A stretch of DNA of 64,000 nucleotides. Source: an uncultured Roseicyclus sp. GTDB taxonomy: Bacteria; Pseudomonadota; Alphaproteobacteria; Rhodobacterales; Rhodobacteraceae. Shown here piece after piece: positions 8,920-16,829 of the stretch. A program made the position numbers and the translations under genes. The notes under the pieces are model-generated. The model did no database searches. It had not been told where the DNA came from and saw only the letters and a program-made list of their open reading frames with translations. The stretch's first letter is position 1, and each line of letters opens with the position of its first letter. The stretch is taken from the NCBI GenBank assembly GCA_937139335.1, contig CAKZPN010000014.1:1-64000 (forward strand). The letters run 5' to 3'.

Positions 8920-10140
8920 TCAATCCTTGCCGGATCTGCGGAAGATGCGCCCCACCTGGAACGAGGTGCGTGGGATCCAGACATAGGGGTTGCGCTGATC
9001 GGCCGAGGCGCGCTTGCGCATGCGGATCACCCCGAAGATCAGCAGCCCGACATGCGCCACCGCGATGAAGGCGAAAAGCGCCGAGGGGCCATAGGCCGCG
9101 ATCAGCCCCGCCGTGACCAGCGGCGCGGCGGTGGCGCCGAGCGCGTAGAAGAACATCAGCGCCGCCGACAGTTCCACCCGCTGGCTGTCCTCGGCCCAGT
9201 CATGGGCATGCGCCGCCGAGATCGAATAGATCGGAAAGGTCGCGGCCCCGAACAGCAGCGCCGCCACGAAAATCGCCGCCACCCCCATCCCCGACATCGC
9301 CACCGTGATCCCGCAGGCGGCGATCGAGCCGACCGAGAACCACATCAGCACCGCGCGGCGGTCGTTCCGGTCCGCCGCCCAGCCCGCCGGCCATTGCGCC
9401 AGCGCGCCGCCCAGCACGTAGGCGGCGAGGAAAAAGCCGATCTGGTCCGCGCTCAGCCCCACCTGCGCGCCGTAAAGAGGGCCGACCATGCGGAAACTCG
9501 CCCCCGACACGCCCGAAACGATCACCCCCACCACCGCCAGCGGCGACAGCGCCCAGCCGAGGCCGGGGCGCAGGCGCGGCGCCTCGCCGGTGTCGGGCTG
9601 GGTCAGCCGCGTCAGCGTCAGCGGCAACAGCGCGGCACAGCACAGGATCGCAAGCAGGTTGTAGGAGACGTAGGAGGCCGGCGCGAGCACCCCGATCATC
9701 AACTGCGCGACAAGGCTGCCGCCGGTGTCGACCATCCGGTAGGTGCCCATGGTGCGGCCGCGGTTGGCGTTGTCGGTCTTGGCCTGCAGCCACGCCTCGA
9801 TCACCGTGTAGCAGCCGGCGATGCACAGGCCCGAGGCGGCGCGCATCACCGCCCAGGCATAGGCGTCGACGATCATCATGTGCGCCAGCAATCCGATCGC
9901 GCCCGCCGCGGTGAATGCCGCGAACGCGCGCGAGTGGCCGACCGAGCCCATCAGCCGCGGTGCCCACCAACAGCCGATGAAGAAGCCGAGGAAATGCGCC
10001 GAGCCGAGCAGGCCGATCTGCCCGGTGGTGAAGCCGAGCTCGGTTCCCGACAGCACGTCGAGCGGGCCCACGCCCCCCGAGGAAAGCTGCAACAGCAGCA
10101 CCGAGAGGAACAGGGCGGCGAAGGAGACGATCAGGCGCAT
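8920..10140 (-). CDS. MFS transporter
   Basis: 406-residue inner-membrane carrier with about twelve hydrophobic helices. It shows the MFS fold with GFFIGCWWAPRLMGSVGHSR as the loop 2-3 signature and RGRTMGTYRM between helices 4 and 6; this pattern resembles the YcaD/MFS_1 branch whose substrates are unknown. The C-terminal tail is basic. The ATG at 10140 (MRLIVSFAALFL) was preferred because the upstream 24 residues are proline-rich and not hydrophobic. It is followed on the same strand by the SDR gene after a 95-bp gap. Confidence 0.88.
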   Translation of the reverse strand: MRLIVSFAALFLSVLLLQLSSGGVGPLDVLSGTELGFTTGQIGLLGSAHFLGFFIGCWWAPRLMGSVGHSRAFAAFTAAGAIGLLAHMMIVDAYAWAVMRAASGLCIAGCYTVIEAWLQAKTDNANRGRTMGTYRMVDTGGSLVAQLMIGVLAPASYVSYNLLAILCCAALLPLTLTRLTQPDTGEAPRLRPGLGWALSPLAVVGVIVSGVSGASFRMVGPLYGAQVGLSADQIGFFLAAYVLGGALAQWPAGWAADRNDRRAVLMWFSVGSIAACGITVAMSGMGVAAIFVAALLFGAATFPIYSISAAHAHDWAEDSQRVELSAALMFFYALGATAAPLVTAGLIAAYGPSALFAFIAVAHVGLLIFGVIRMRKRASADQRNPYVWIPRTSFQVGRIFRRSGKD

Positions 10141-10233
10141 GCGGGGTCGGATCAGGGCGGTTGCGACCTGCGTAGCGGGGCAGGGCGGGGAATGCACGTG
10201 CCTTTGCGGCATGTCCGGCGTCGGTTTCGGGGC

Positions 10234-10854
10234 CTAGGCCGGCTCCGTCACCCTGTGCGCCGCGAGGGTCGCCCGCCCCTCCGGCCCCCGCGTCACGTCC
10301 CAAGCCGCCGGTCCCCCGTCGCGGGCGCGCAACCGGGTAAGCCGCCAGCGATCCGCCTCTGCCTCCTGCGCGGGGTCGAGCCGCCAGCGGCTTTCCACCC
10401 CCGCGGCCCCGCCATCGCCCGGCGTCAGGATCAGCCCGAGGCCCAGCCCCCCCTGCGCCTCCACCCCCGCCTCGGCGGCGAGATGCAGGCGGCGCACCGG
10501 CGTCAGCCCCGGCGGATCGGGCAGGTCGGCCACCATCAACGCCACGACGCCAGCGCGCAGGCCCTCCTCCATCGACCACAGGATATCCTCGGGCCGGTCG
10601 GGCTCGACGAAGATCAGCCGGGCCGGGTCGATCTCGGCCCGCACGCCCGCCATGTGCAGCCGGTCGGGGTGCCAGGCCGGCCGGATCCAGATCACCGGCC
10701 CCGTGGTTTCCGCCGCCAGCCACAGCGCCAGCCGCCGCCGCGCCGGCCCGCAGACCTCGTGCGCCCGTGCGCCCGCCAGCCGGAATTGCCCCAGAAACGG
10801 CAGGCCGGGCCGGTCGCGGCGATAGGACTGGCGGGTGAGTTTCGTGAGATCCAT
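10234..10854 (-). CDS. Orphan ImuA-like (RecA/SulA-like) protein under SOS control
   Basis: 206-residue protein of the ImuA type. LPFLGQF...AHEVCG, then PVIWIRPAWHPDRLHMAG, PARLIFVEPDRPEDILWSMEEGLRAG, match the order of ImuA segments (G-x-x-HE-V, the 'vlWi' strand, and the 'lLwa-EEaLR' helix). A Walker A P-loop is not evident. ImuA normally acts with ImuB and DnaE2 in damage-induced mutagenesis; neither is nearby, so this copy is an orphan. Its promoter holds a perfect alphaproteobacterial SOS box at 10872-10886, which independently supports a DNA-damage role. The -10 element ends 8 nt before the ATG, so the message may be leaderless. Confidence 0.78.
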   Translation of the reverse strand: MDLTKLTRQSYRRDRPGLPFLGQFRLAGARAHEVCGPARRRLALWLAAETTGPVIWIRPAWHPDRLHMAGVRAEIDPARLIFVEPDRPEDILWSMEEGLRAGVVALMVADLPDPPGLTPVRRLHLAAEAGVEAQGGLGLGLILTPGDGGAAGVESRWRLDPAQEAEADRWRLTRLRARDGGPAAWDVTRGPEGRATLAAHRVTEPA

Positions 10855-10862
10855 GGCGCTTG

Positions 10863-10890
10863 AGTATAGATGTTCCCGAAATGTTCTCAA
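10863..10890 (-). promoter_or_regulatory. SOS promoter: LexA box inside TTGAGA/TATACT core
   Basis: Reading the minus strand, TTGAGA (10890-10885) and TATACT (10868-10863) are separated by 16 nt. The spacer contains GAAC-N7-GAAC, the complement of GTTC-N7-GTTC at 10872-10886, which is the known LexA site of alphaproteobacteria. LexA bound here would block the promoter of the ImuA-like gene. The box also lies 70 bp upstream of the divergent aldo/keto reductase and might affect it. Confidence 0.85.
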
Positions 10891-10955
10891 GCCCCGCCCT
10901 TGCACATCCCGGCTCGCGGTCTAGGGTCCGCGCGACCCATAAAGAAGGACCGGAC

Positions 10956-12002
10956 ATGCGCCAGATACCCCTCGGCTCGACCGACATCATGATCACCGAC
11001 TACTGCCTCGGCACGATGACCTGGGGCAACCAGACGCCCGAGGATGACGCTCACCGGCAGATGGACATGGCGCTCGACGCCGGGATCACCATCGTCGACA
11101 CCGCCGAGATGTATCCTGTGAACCCGGTGTCGGCCGAAACCGTGGGTCTGACCGAGACGATCCTCGGCAACTGGAACGCCGCCAATCCCGGCCGGCGCGG
11201 CGATTATGTGCTGGCCAGCAAGATCACCGGCACCAACGCGAAATTCGTGCGGCCGGGGCAGGACATCACCGGCGAGACCTTCACCGAGGCGCTCGATGCC
11301 TCGCTGGCGCGGCTGCGGACCGACGTGATCGACGTCTACCAGATGCACTGGCCCAACCGCGGCAGCTACCATTTCCGGCAGGCCTGGACCTACGACCCCT
11401 CCGGTCAGGACCGCGAGGCGACGCTGGCCAATATGCGCGACGTGCTGGAGGCGGCGGATCGCGCCGTGACGGCGGGCAAGATCCGGCATCTCGCGCTGTC
11501 CAACGACAGCGCCTGGGGCACCGCGCAATGGATGCGGCTGGCTGAAACCCACGGACTGCCGCGGGTGCAGTCGATCCAGAACGAATACTCGCTGCTCTGC
11601 CGGCACTTCGACACCGACCTCGCGGAGCTGGCGGTGAACGAGCAGGTGACGCTCCTGGCCTACTCGCCGCTGGGCGCGGGGCTGCTGACCGGCAAGTATC
11701 AGGACGGCGCCCTGCCCGAGGGCAGCCGCATGGCGCTGAACGGCAACCTCGGCGGGCGCAAGACCGACCGTGCCTTCGCGGCGGTCGCGGCCTATCTCGC
11801 GCTGGCCGAAAAGCACGGGCTCGACCCGGTGCACATGGCGCTGGCCTTTACCGTGCAGCGGCCCTTTCCGGTCTCCACGATCTTCGGTGCCACGACCTCG
11901 AAGCAGCTCGCGCACACGCTCCAGGGGCTGGACGTGACGCTGCCCGAGGCGCTGCTGGAGGAGATCAACACCACCCACAAGGCGCATCCGATGCCGTACT
12001 GA
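10956..12002 (+). CDS. Aldo/keto reductase (Tas-like)
   Basis: 348-residue NADP-dependent aldo/keto reductase of the Tas/YghZ type. The start is the ATG preceded by AAGAAGGA. Family landmarks are LGTMTWGNQ, the catalytic Asp and Tyr in VDTAEMYP, the Lys in LASKITG, the His in YQMHWPNR, and the cofactor-binding IFGATTSKQL near the C terminus. The natural substrate is unknown; E. coli Tas suppresses tyrosine auxotrophy under starvation. It is divergent from the SOS-regulated ImuA-like gene. Confidence 0.9.
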   Translation: MRQIPLGSTDIMITDYCLGTMTWGNQTPEDDAHRQMDMALDAGITIVDTAEMYPVNPVSAETVGLTETILGNWNAANPGRRGDYVLASKITGTNAKFVRPGQDITGETFTEALDASLARLRTDVIDVYQMHWPNRGSYHFRQAWTYDPSGQDREATLANMRDVLEAADRAVTAGKIRHLALSNDSAWGTAQWMRLAETHGLPRVQSIQNEYSLLCRHFDTDLAELAVNEQVTLLAYSPLGAGLLTGKYQDGALPEGSRMALNGNLGGRKTDRAFAAVAAYLALAEKHGLDPVHMALAFTVQRPFPVSTIFGATTSKQLAHTLQGLDVTLPEALLEEINTTHKAHPMPY

Positions 12003-12078
12003 GCGTCTGTGGATGGAGTCGGGGATAAACGCTGATTTTGAAAAGCCTGCGGCGGATTTGGCCGGTTCCCTCGCATTT

Positions 12079-12121
12079 ATGGTTGGAAAATAACAATCGG
12101 ATTCTCCTGATTTCCAACCAT
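12079..12121. promoter_or_regulatory. Perfect 11-bp inverted repeat
   Basis: ATGGTTGGAAA at 12079-12089 is exactly complementary to TTTCCAACCAT at 12111-12121, with a 21-nt AT-richer centre. It lies between the aldo/keto reductase stop and the SGNH hydrolase start, 86 bp from the latter. There is no T-run, so an operator or RNA hairpin is as likely as a terminator. Confidence 0.5.
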
Positions 12122-12206
12122 GCTCTGCACAGCAGACCTGAAACAGCGTGACAGCGCCTCCGTGCCGCGCAAGATTGGCGGGAGGGAAGAGGAGGGGACC
12201 AGAGAC

Positions 12207-12836
12207 ATGCCCGTCGTGCTCTGCTTCGGCGACAGCAACACCCATGGCACCATGCCGATCCGGCAACTCGGCCGGTCCGAGCGGCACCCGCACGGCAGCC
12301 GCTGGCCCGACGTGATGGCCGAAGCGCTGGACGGCGGCACGCAGGTGATCGCCGAGGGGCTGCCCGGCCGCACCACCGTCCATGACGACCCGGTCGACGG
12401 CGGCTGCCGCAACGGCATCGCGGTGCTGCCCGCGCTCCTGCACAGCCACAAGCCCCTCGACCTGATGGTGGTGCTGCTGGGCACCAACGATCTCAAATCG
12501 CGCTTTTCCGTCAACGCCTACGAGATCGCCCGCTCGGTCGAACGCATCTGCCTGCTGGCGCGGGCCGAGGGCGTGGTGGCCGACCTGATGATCGTGGCGC
12601 CGGTGCCGGTGACCGAATCCGGGCTTCTGGACAACACTTTCGCCGGCGCCGAGGCGCGGCAGGCGGGCCTTGCCGACCACCTGCGCGAGACCGCCGACCG
12701 GATGGCCACCGGCTTCGTTGACGCGGGCCAGCACATCGCGGTCTCGCCTGTCGATGGCGTGCATTGGGAGGCCGACGCGCACCGGAAATTCGGCGCGGTT
12801 ATGGCCAAGGCCGTCGCGGCCCGTCTCGCCTTGTGA
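12207..12836 (+). CDS. SGNH/GDSL-family hydrolase (arylesterase-like)
   Basis: 209-residue esterase. Block I reads LCFGDSNTHGTM with the nucleophilic serine, block III gives LLGTNDLKSRF, and block V is SPVDGVHWEADAH with the catalytic Asp and His. No signal peptide is seen, so it is cytoplasmic. Relatives hydrolyse aryl esters and acyl chains; the physiological substrate is unknown. The ATG follows GGAGGGGA. The next gene begins 5 bp after its stop, so the two are probably cotranscribed. Confidence 0.88.
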   Translation: MPVVLCFGDSNTHGTMPIRQLGRSERHPHGSRWPDVMAEALDGGTQVIAEGLPGRTTVHDDPVDGGCRNGIAVLPALLHSHKPLDLMVVLLGTNDLKSRFSVNAYEIARSVERICLLARAEGVVADLMIVAPVPVTESGLLDNTFAGAEARQAGLADHLRETADRMATGFVDAGQHIAVSPVDGVHWEADAHRKFGAVMAKAVAARLAL

Positions 12837-12841
12837 GCCCC

Positions 12842-13993
12842 ATGCCCCGCACCGCTGCGATCCTTGGCGCCGGCACGCTCGGCGCCGGCTGGGTCGCGCG
12901 CTTCGCCCTGATGGGCTGGACCGTGCGCGTCTTCGATCCCGACGATGCCGCCATGGACCGGGTCGCGGCGGCGCTGACCCGCGCCCGCGCCAGCCTGCCC
13001 GCGCTCTATGATGTCGCGCTGCCGCCCGAGGGCAGGGTGACGCGCGCGGCGACGATCTCCGAAGCCGTGACCGGTGCCGACTGGATTCAGGACGGCACGC
13101 CCGACCGAACGGAGCTGAAACGCAAGCTGTTTCAAGCGGTTCAGGCCTGTTCTTCACGTGACGCGATCCTCGCCTCCTCCTGCACGACCCTGACGCTGCG
13201 CGAGCTGCAAACCTGCGCCACGCGCTCCAACCAGATCCTCCGCCTGCGCCCGGTCGACCCGGTCTACCTGATCCCCGAGGTGCTGCTGGAGGGGAGCGCC
13301 CCCGCGCAGATCGCCCGCGCGACGGCGCTCCTCGCGGGTCTCGGCATGGCCCCCGCCGCCGCCTCGTCCGCCGCCGCGCTGGTCGCAACGGCGGGTGGCT
13401 CGACCCTCGCCGACCGGGACGACAGGCTGGTCGCCCTCCTGCGCGCCCTCAGGCCCGGCAAGGCGCCTCTTGTCGCCCCGATCCTTGCCCACGAGGCCAC
13501 GATCTCGCCGGCAGCGCCCGACCCCGATGCGCCCGCGCCGCCGGTGACGCTGGACCGGCAGGTGCCGGTCACATGGGTCGATGCCAACGGCCACATGAAC
13601 GAGGCGCGCTATCTCACCGCCTTTTCCGACGCCACCGACCGTCTGCTGCTCTGGGCCGGGATGGACGCCGACTGCATCGAGGCCGGAGATTCCGTCTTCA
13701 CGGTCGAGACCCATGTCCGCCACCTCGCCGAGGTGCAGATCGGTGAACGCATCCGCGTCACGACGCAGGTGATACAGGGCGGCGGGCGCAAGCTGCATGT
13801 CTGGCACGCGCTGTCGGTGGGCGACACGCTCTGCGCCACCGGCGAGCAACTGCTGCTGCATGTCGACCTCGCCACCCGACGCTCCGCCATGCCGCCCGCC
13901 GGCATCGCCGCATGGCTCGCCCGCATTGCGAAGGCGCACGAGACGCTGCCACGGCCCGAGGGGCTGGGCCGTCACGTCGGTCAGCGCCCCTAG
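12842..13993 (+). CDS. Shortened 3-hydroxyacyl-CoA/carnitine dehydrogenase-like + thioesterase fusion
   Basis: 383 residues in two parts. Residues 1-190 are a Rossmann domain of the 3-hydroxyacyl-CoA/L-carnitine dehydrogenase type (GAGTLGAGW, then ASSCTTL). Residues about 235-360 are a hot-dog thioesterase (TWVDANGHMNEARYLTAFSDATD). This is the fusion seen in carnitine catabolism, but the C-terminal helical domain of the dehydrogenase is missing and the catalytic-His position (HPxNPVYL in active enzymes) reads RPVDPVYL. The dehydrogenase is therefore probably inactive and the thioesterase the working part. No other carnitine genes are adjacent. Confidence 0.75.
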   Translation: MPRTAAILGAGTLGAGWVARFALMGWTVRVFDPDDAAMDRVAAALTRARASLPALYDVALPPEGRVTRAATISEAVTGADWIQDGTPDRTELKRKLFQAVQACSSRDAILASSCTTLTLRELQTCATRSNQILRLRPVDPVYLIPEVLLEGSAPAQIARATALLAGLGMAPAAASSAAALVATAGGSTLADRDDRLVALLRALRPGKAPLVAPILAHEATISPAAPDPDAPAPPVTLDRQVPVTWVDANGHMNEARYLTAFSDATDRLLLWAGMDADCIEAGDSVFTVETHVRHLAEVQIGERIRVTTQVIQGGGRKLHVWHALSVGDTLCATGEQLLLHVDLATRRSAMPPAGIAAWLARIAKAHETLPRPEGLGRHVGQRP

Positions 13994-14853
13994 CGCACCA
14001 GCGCGCGCATCCCCTCGAGGTGGCGCGGGATGTCGCGCGCCGAGACCTGCGCCTCGCGCACCAGCCAGTCGAAATGTCGCGTCACCGTGCGCACCCGGTC
14101 GCGGTCGCGAAAGGCGATGTAGTGCCGGCCAAGGTAGATCACCGCCATCTTGGGTCCGAACACCGTCACCGGCGCCGACCAGACGCGCCGCGCGTCGTAG
14201 AGGAAGATCCGCACAGAGGGGTAGAACTGGTCGTAGATTTCCGACAGCCAGTCGATCTGCTCCAGCCGCACACTGGCCTCCAGCCCGGCGTAGTAGCCTT
14301 CGCCACGGGCGAAGCTTTCCAGCTCGTGCACCGCCATCGCCATCTCGTAGTCGCCCTCGGTCAGGCGCATCCAGTCCAGCCGCTCGGCCGCCGCCTCGAT
14401 CGCCGCATCGGGCCGCCGATGGGTGAGCGGCGCGTATTCCCAGCGCAGCACCGCATTGGTCTTCAGCATGTCGGGCAGGGTCGCGGGAACGTGGCGGATC
14501 TTGTAGCCCTCGGCCTCGCGGTGCCAGGCAAAGATCTGGTCGTCGAGGCCGGTGGCCCTCCCGGTTTCCGAGATCGACAGCGAACTGTCCAGCAGCGCAC
14601 CCGCCTGCTCCGGCCGATCCGTCAACCCCAGCAGCCAGTCGGCGGAGACATCCAGCGCCAGCGCGCAGGCCGCCACGACATGCCCGCCCGGCATCCGCGT
14701 CTCGCCCTCGGCCAGCATCTGCGTCACGCTGGAGCGGTCGGCGTTGATGGCGCGCGCCAGCCCCGCGCGGCTGAGCCCCGAGATCACCAGCGCGGTCCCC
14801 AACCGCTCTCGGAACGTGGCGGCGACCCTGCGTTTGTCGTGGATTGGCAACAT
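13990..14853 (-). CDS. XRE-type helix-turn-helix regulator with large C-terminal domain
   Basis: 287 residues. Residues 12-80 form a Cro/CI-like DNA-binding domain (SRAGLARAINADRSSVTQML, then ADWLLGLTDRP). The remaining 200 residues hold no motif I can name; they are rich in aromatic and acidic residues, as in a ligand-sensing domain. It converges with the fusion gene by a 4-bp overlap and is divergent from the desaturase gene, the likely regulated partner. The upstream spacer contains CAACGTTG, a possible autoregulatory site. Confidence 0.75.
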   Translation of the reverse strand: MLPIHDKRRVAATFRERLGTALVISGLSRAGLARAINADRSSVTQMLAEGETRMPGGHVVAACALALDVSADWLLGLTDRPEQAGALLDSSLSISETGRATGLDDQIFAWHREAEGYKIRHVPATLPDMLKTNAVLRWEYAPLTHRRPDAAIEAAAERLDWMRLTEGDYEMAMAVHELESFARGEGYYAGLEASVRLEQIDWLSEIYDQFYPSVRIFLYDARRVWSAPVTVFGPKMAVIYLGRHYIAFRDRDRVRTVTRHFDWLVREAQVSARDIPRHLEGMRALVR

Positions 14854-14977
14854 CGTTCACAATTCCAAACAACGTTGAGTTTCCGTGTAGAAAACCCGGA
14901 CTGCCGCCAAAACGCAAGCTGTCATATTCCTGAGACAAAGGGGCGCTGAAGCCCCGTTTGGGCAAAATGGGGACAGT

Positions 14978-15859
14978 ATGCGGGTCGAATGGCCTACGTT
15001 CGCGCTGATCTGCGCGACTTATGCGGCGTTGCTGGTGTGTCTTTTCCTGCTTCCGGGGCTGAGTATCGCCCTCGCGATCCTCGCGCTGATCCCGGTGATC
15101 GCACTGCAGGCCTCGCTCCAGCACGAGGTGATCCATGGCCACCCGTTTTCCGAGCGCAAGCTGGGCGAGGCGCTGGTCTTTCCCTCGCTGAACCTCGCCA
15201 TTCCCTACCTGCGGTTCCGCGACACCCATCTTGAGCACCATATGGACGCGACGCTCACCGACCCCTACGAGGACCCGGAGTCGAATTACCTCGACCCCGC
15301 CGTCTGGTCACGCCTGCCGCGCTGGGTGCAGCGCCTGCTCACCGCGAACAACACGCTGCTGGGCCGGATGGCGCTGGGCCCCGCGATTGGGCAGGTGGCG
15401 TTCATGGCGGGCGATTGGCGCGCGATCGTAGCGGGCGACCGGTGCGTGCTGCGCGCCTGGGTCTGGCATCTGCCGGCAGTCGTGCTCATCGTCGCCCTCG
15501 TCATCGCGTCGCCGCTGCCGGTCTGGGCCTATATCGTCGCCTGCTACGGCGGGCTGTCGCTGCTAAAGATCCGCACCTTCCTCGAGCATCAGGCGCATGA
15601 GCGGGCGCGGGGCCGCACCGTCATCATTGAGGATCGCGGGCCGCTGGCCTTCCTCTTCCTCAACAACAACCTGCACGTGGTCCACCACATGCACCCCAAG
15701 CTGCCCTGGTACCGGCTGCCGCGGATCTACTTCAACAATCGCGAGGCCTACCTGTCGCGCAACGCCGGCTACAGCTACCGCAGCTATGCCGAGATCTTCC
15801 GTCGCCACCTGCTGCGCGCGAAGGACCCGGTGCCCCATCCGCTGTATCCCCCGCACTAG
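14978..15859 (+). CDS. Membrane fatty acid desaturase family protein
   Basis: 293-residue di-iron membrane enzyme. Three histidine clusters are present: HEVIHGHP near residue 49, HLEHHMD near residue 84, and NNLHVVHHMHPKLPWYRLP near residue 229. Hydrophobic helices flank them at residues 8-46 and 165-192. Relatives desaturate or hydroxylate lipids and carotenoids; the substrate is not readable. The start ATG follows a short G-rich leader. The divergent HTH regulator upstream suggests local control. Confidence 0.88.
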   Translation: MRVEWPTFALICATYAALLVCLFLLPGLSIALAILALIPVIALQASLQHEVIHGHPFSERKLGEALVFPSLNLAIPYLRFRDTHLEHHMDATLTDPYEDPESNYLDPAVWSRLPRWVQRLLTANNTLLGRMALGPAIGQVAFMAGDWRAIVAGDRCVLRAWVWHLPAVVLIVALVIASPLPVWAYIVACYGGLSLLKIRTFLEHQAHERARGRTVIIEDRGPLAFLFLNNNLHVVHHMHPKLPWYRLPRIYFNNREAYLSRNAGYSYRSYAEIFRRHLLRAKDPVPHPLYPPH

Positions 15860-15914
15860 CCCGCGCGACAGAAACAGATTGCAGGCAGGGGACTTGCGGC
15901 GCATGTGACGGCGC

Positions 15915-16829
15915 ATGCCGCTCTGGATACCCGTCACGCTCTTTGCCGCCTTCATGCAGAACCTGCGGTTCCTGCTGCAACGGCATCTCAAGGTCACAAC
16001 GCTCAGCACCATGGGCGCGACCTGGGCGCGGTTTGCCTTTGCCATGCCGCTGGTCGCGCTGGCGCTCGGCGGCTGGATGGTCCTGACGGGCCAATCGCTG
16101 CCCGCCGCAACGCCTGCCTTCTGGGCCTATGCCGTCACCGGGGCGCTGGGACAGATGCTGGCCACCGCCTGCGTCGTGGCGCTGTTCGGGCGGCGCAATT
16201 TCGCGGTCGGCGTGACGCTCGCCAAGACCGAGGTGATCCTGACCGCGATCCTCGGCCTGATCCTGCTGGGCGAGGCGGTGTCGGGCCCCGTCCTCGTCGC
16301 CATCGGGGTCGGCTTTTTCGGGGTCATCTTGCTGTCGGACCCGCCCAAGGGGCTGGTCGCGCTCAGCTGGCGGGCGCGGCTCTTCAACCCGGCCTCGGGC
16401 TACGGTCTGCTGTCGGGCCTCCTCTTCGGCGTGTCGGCAGTATGCTACCGCGGCGCGACGCTCAGCCTTGAGGGCGGGGACGAGGTGTTGCGCGCCGCCG
16501 TGGCGCTCTTGGTCGCGACGATGGTGCAGACGGCGACGCTCGGCCCCTGGCTCGCCTGGCGCGAGGCGGGGCAGATCACCCGCGTCCTCGCGTCCTGGCG
16601 GGTATCGGGCCTTGTCGGTCTCACCTCGACGATGGGCTCGCTGGCCTGGTTCACCGCCTTCGCCCTGCAAACCGCCGCCTACGTGAAGGCGCTGGGCCAG
16701 ATCGAGCTGATCTTCACCTTCCTCTTCTCGATCTTCTGGTTGCGCGAACGATCCTCCGCGACCGAGATTGCCGGGGCGGTGCTGCTTGTGGTTTCACTCA
16801 TGCTGATCTTCCTGGGAGCCCTCACATGA
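15915..16829 (+). CDS. EamA-family (DMT superfamily) transporter
   Basis: 304-residue protein with about ten hydrophobic helices in two EamA-like halves (residues about 5-135 and 160-300). The second half ends with AYVKALGQIELIFTFLFSIFWLRE, the usual DMT pattern before the last helix. Family members export amino acids or other metabolites; the substrate is unknown. Its stop overlaps the ATG of the AEC transporter by 4 bp, so the pair is likely coexpressed. It starts 55 bp after the desaturase gene. Confidence 0.88.
   Translation: MPLWIPVTLFAAFMQNLRFLLQRHLKVTTLSTMGATWARFAFAMPLVALALGGWMVLTGQSLPAATPAFWAYAVTGALGQMLATACVVALFGRRNFAVGVTLAKTEVILTAILGLILLGEAVSGPVLVAIGVGFFGVILLSDPPKGLVALSWRARLFNPASGYGLLSGLLFGVSAVCYRGATLSLEGGDEVLRAAVALLVATMVQTATLGPWLAWREAGQITRVLASWRVSGLVGLTSTMGSLAWFTAFALQTAAYVKALGQIELIFTFLFSIFWLRERSSATEIAGAVLLVVSLMLIFLGALT

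Noticed and set aside
8896..10863. A 655-codon plus-strand frame
   Set aside because: Antisense of the MFS and ImuA-like genes; composition is low-complexity Arg/His/Pro.
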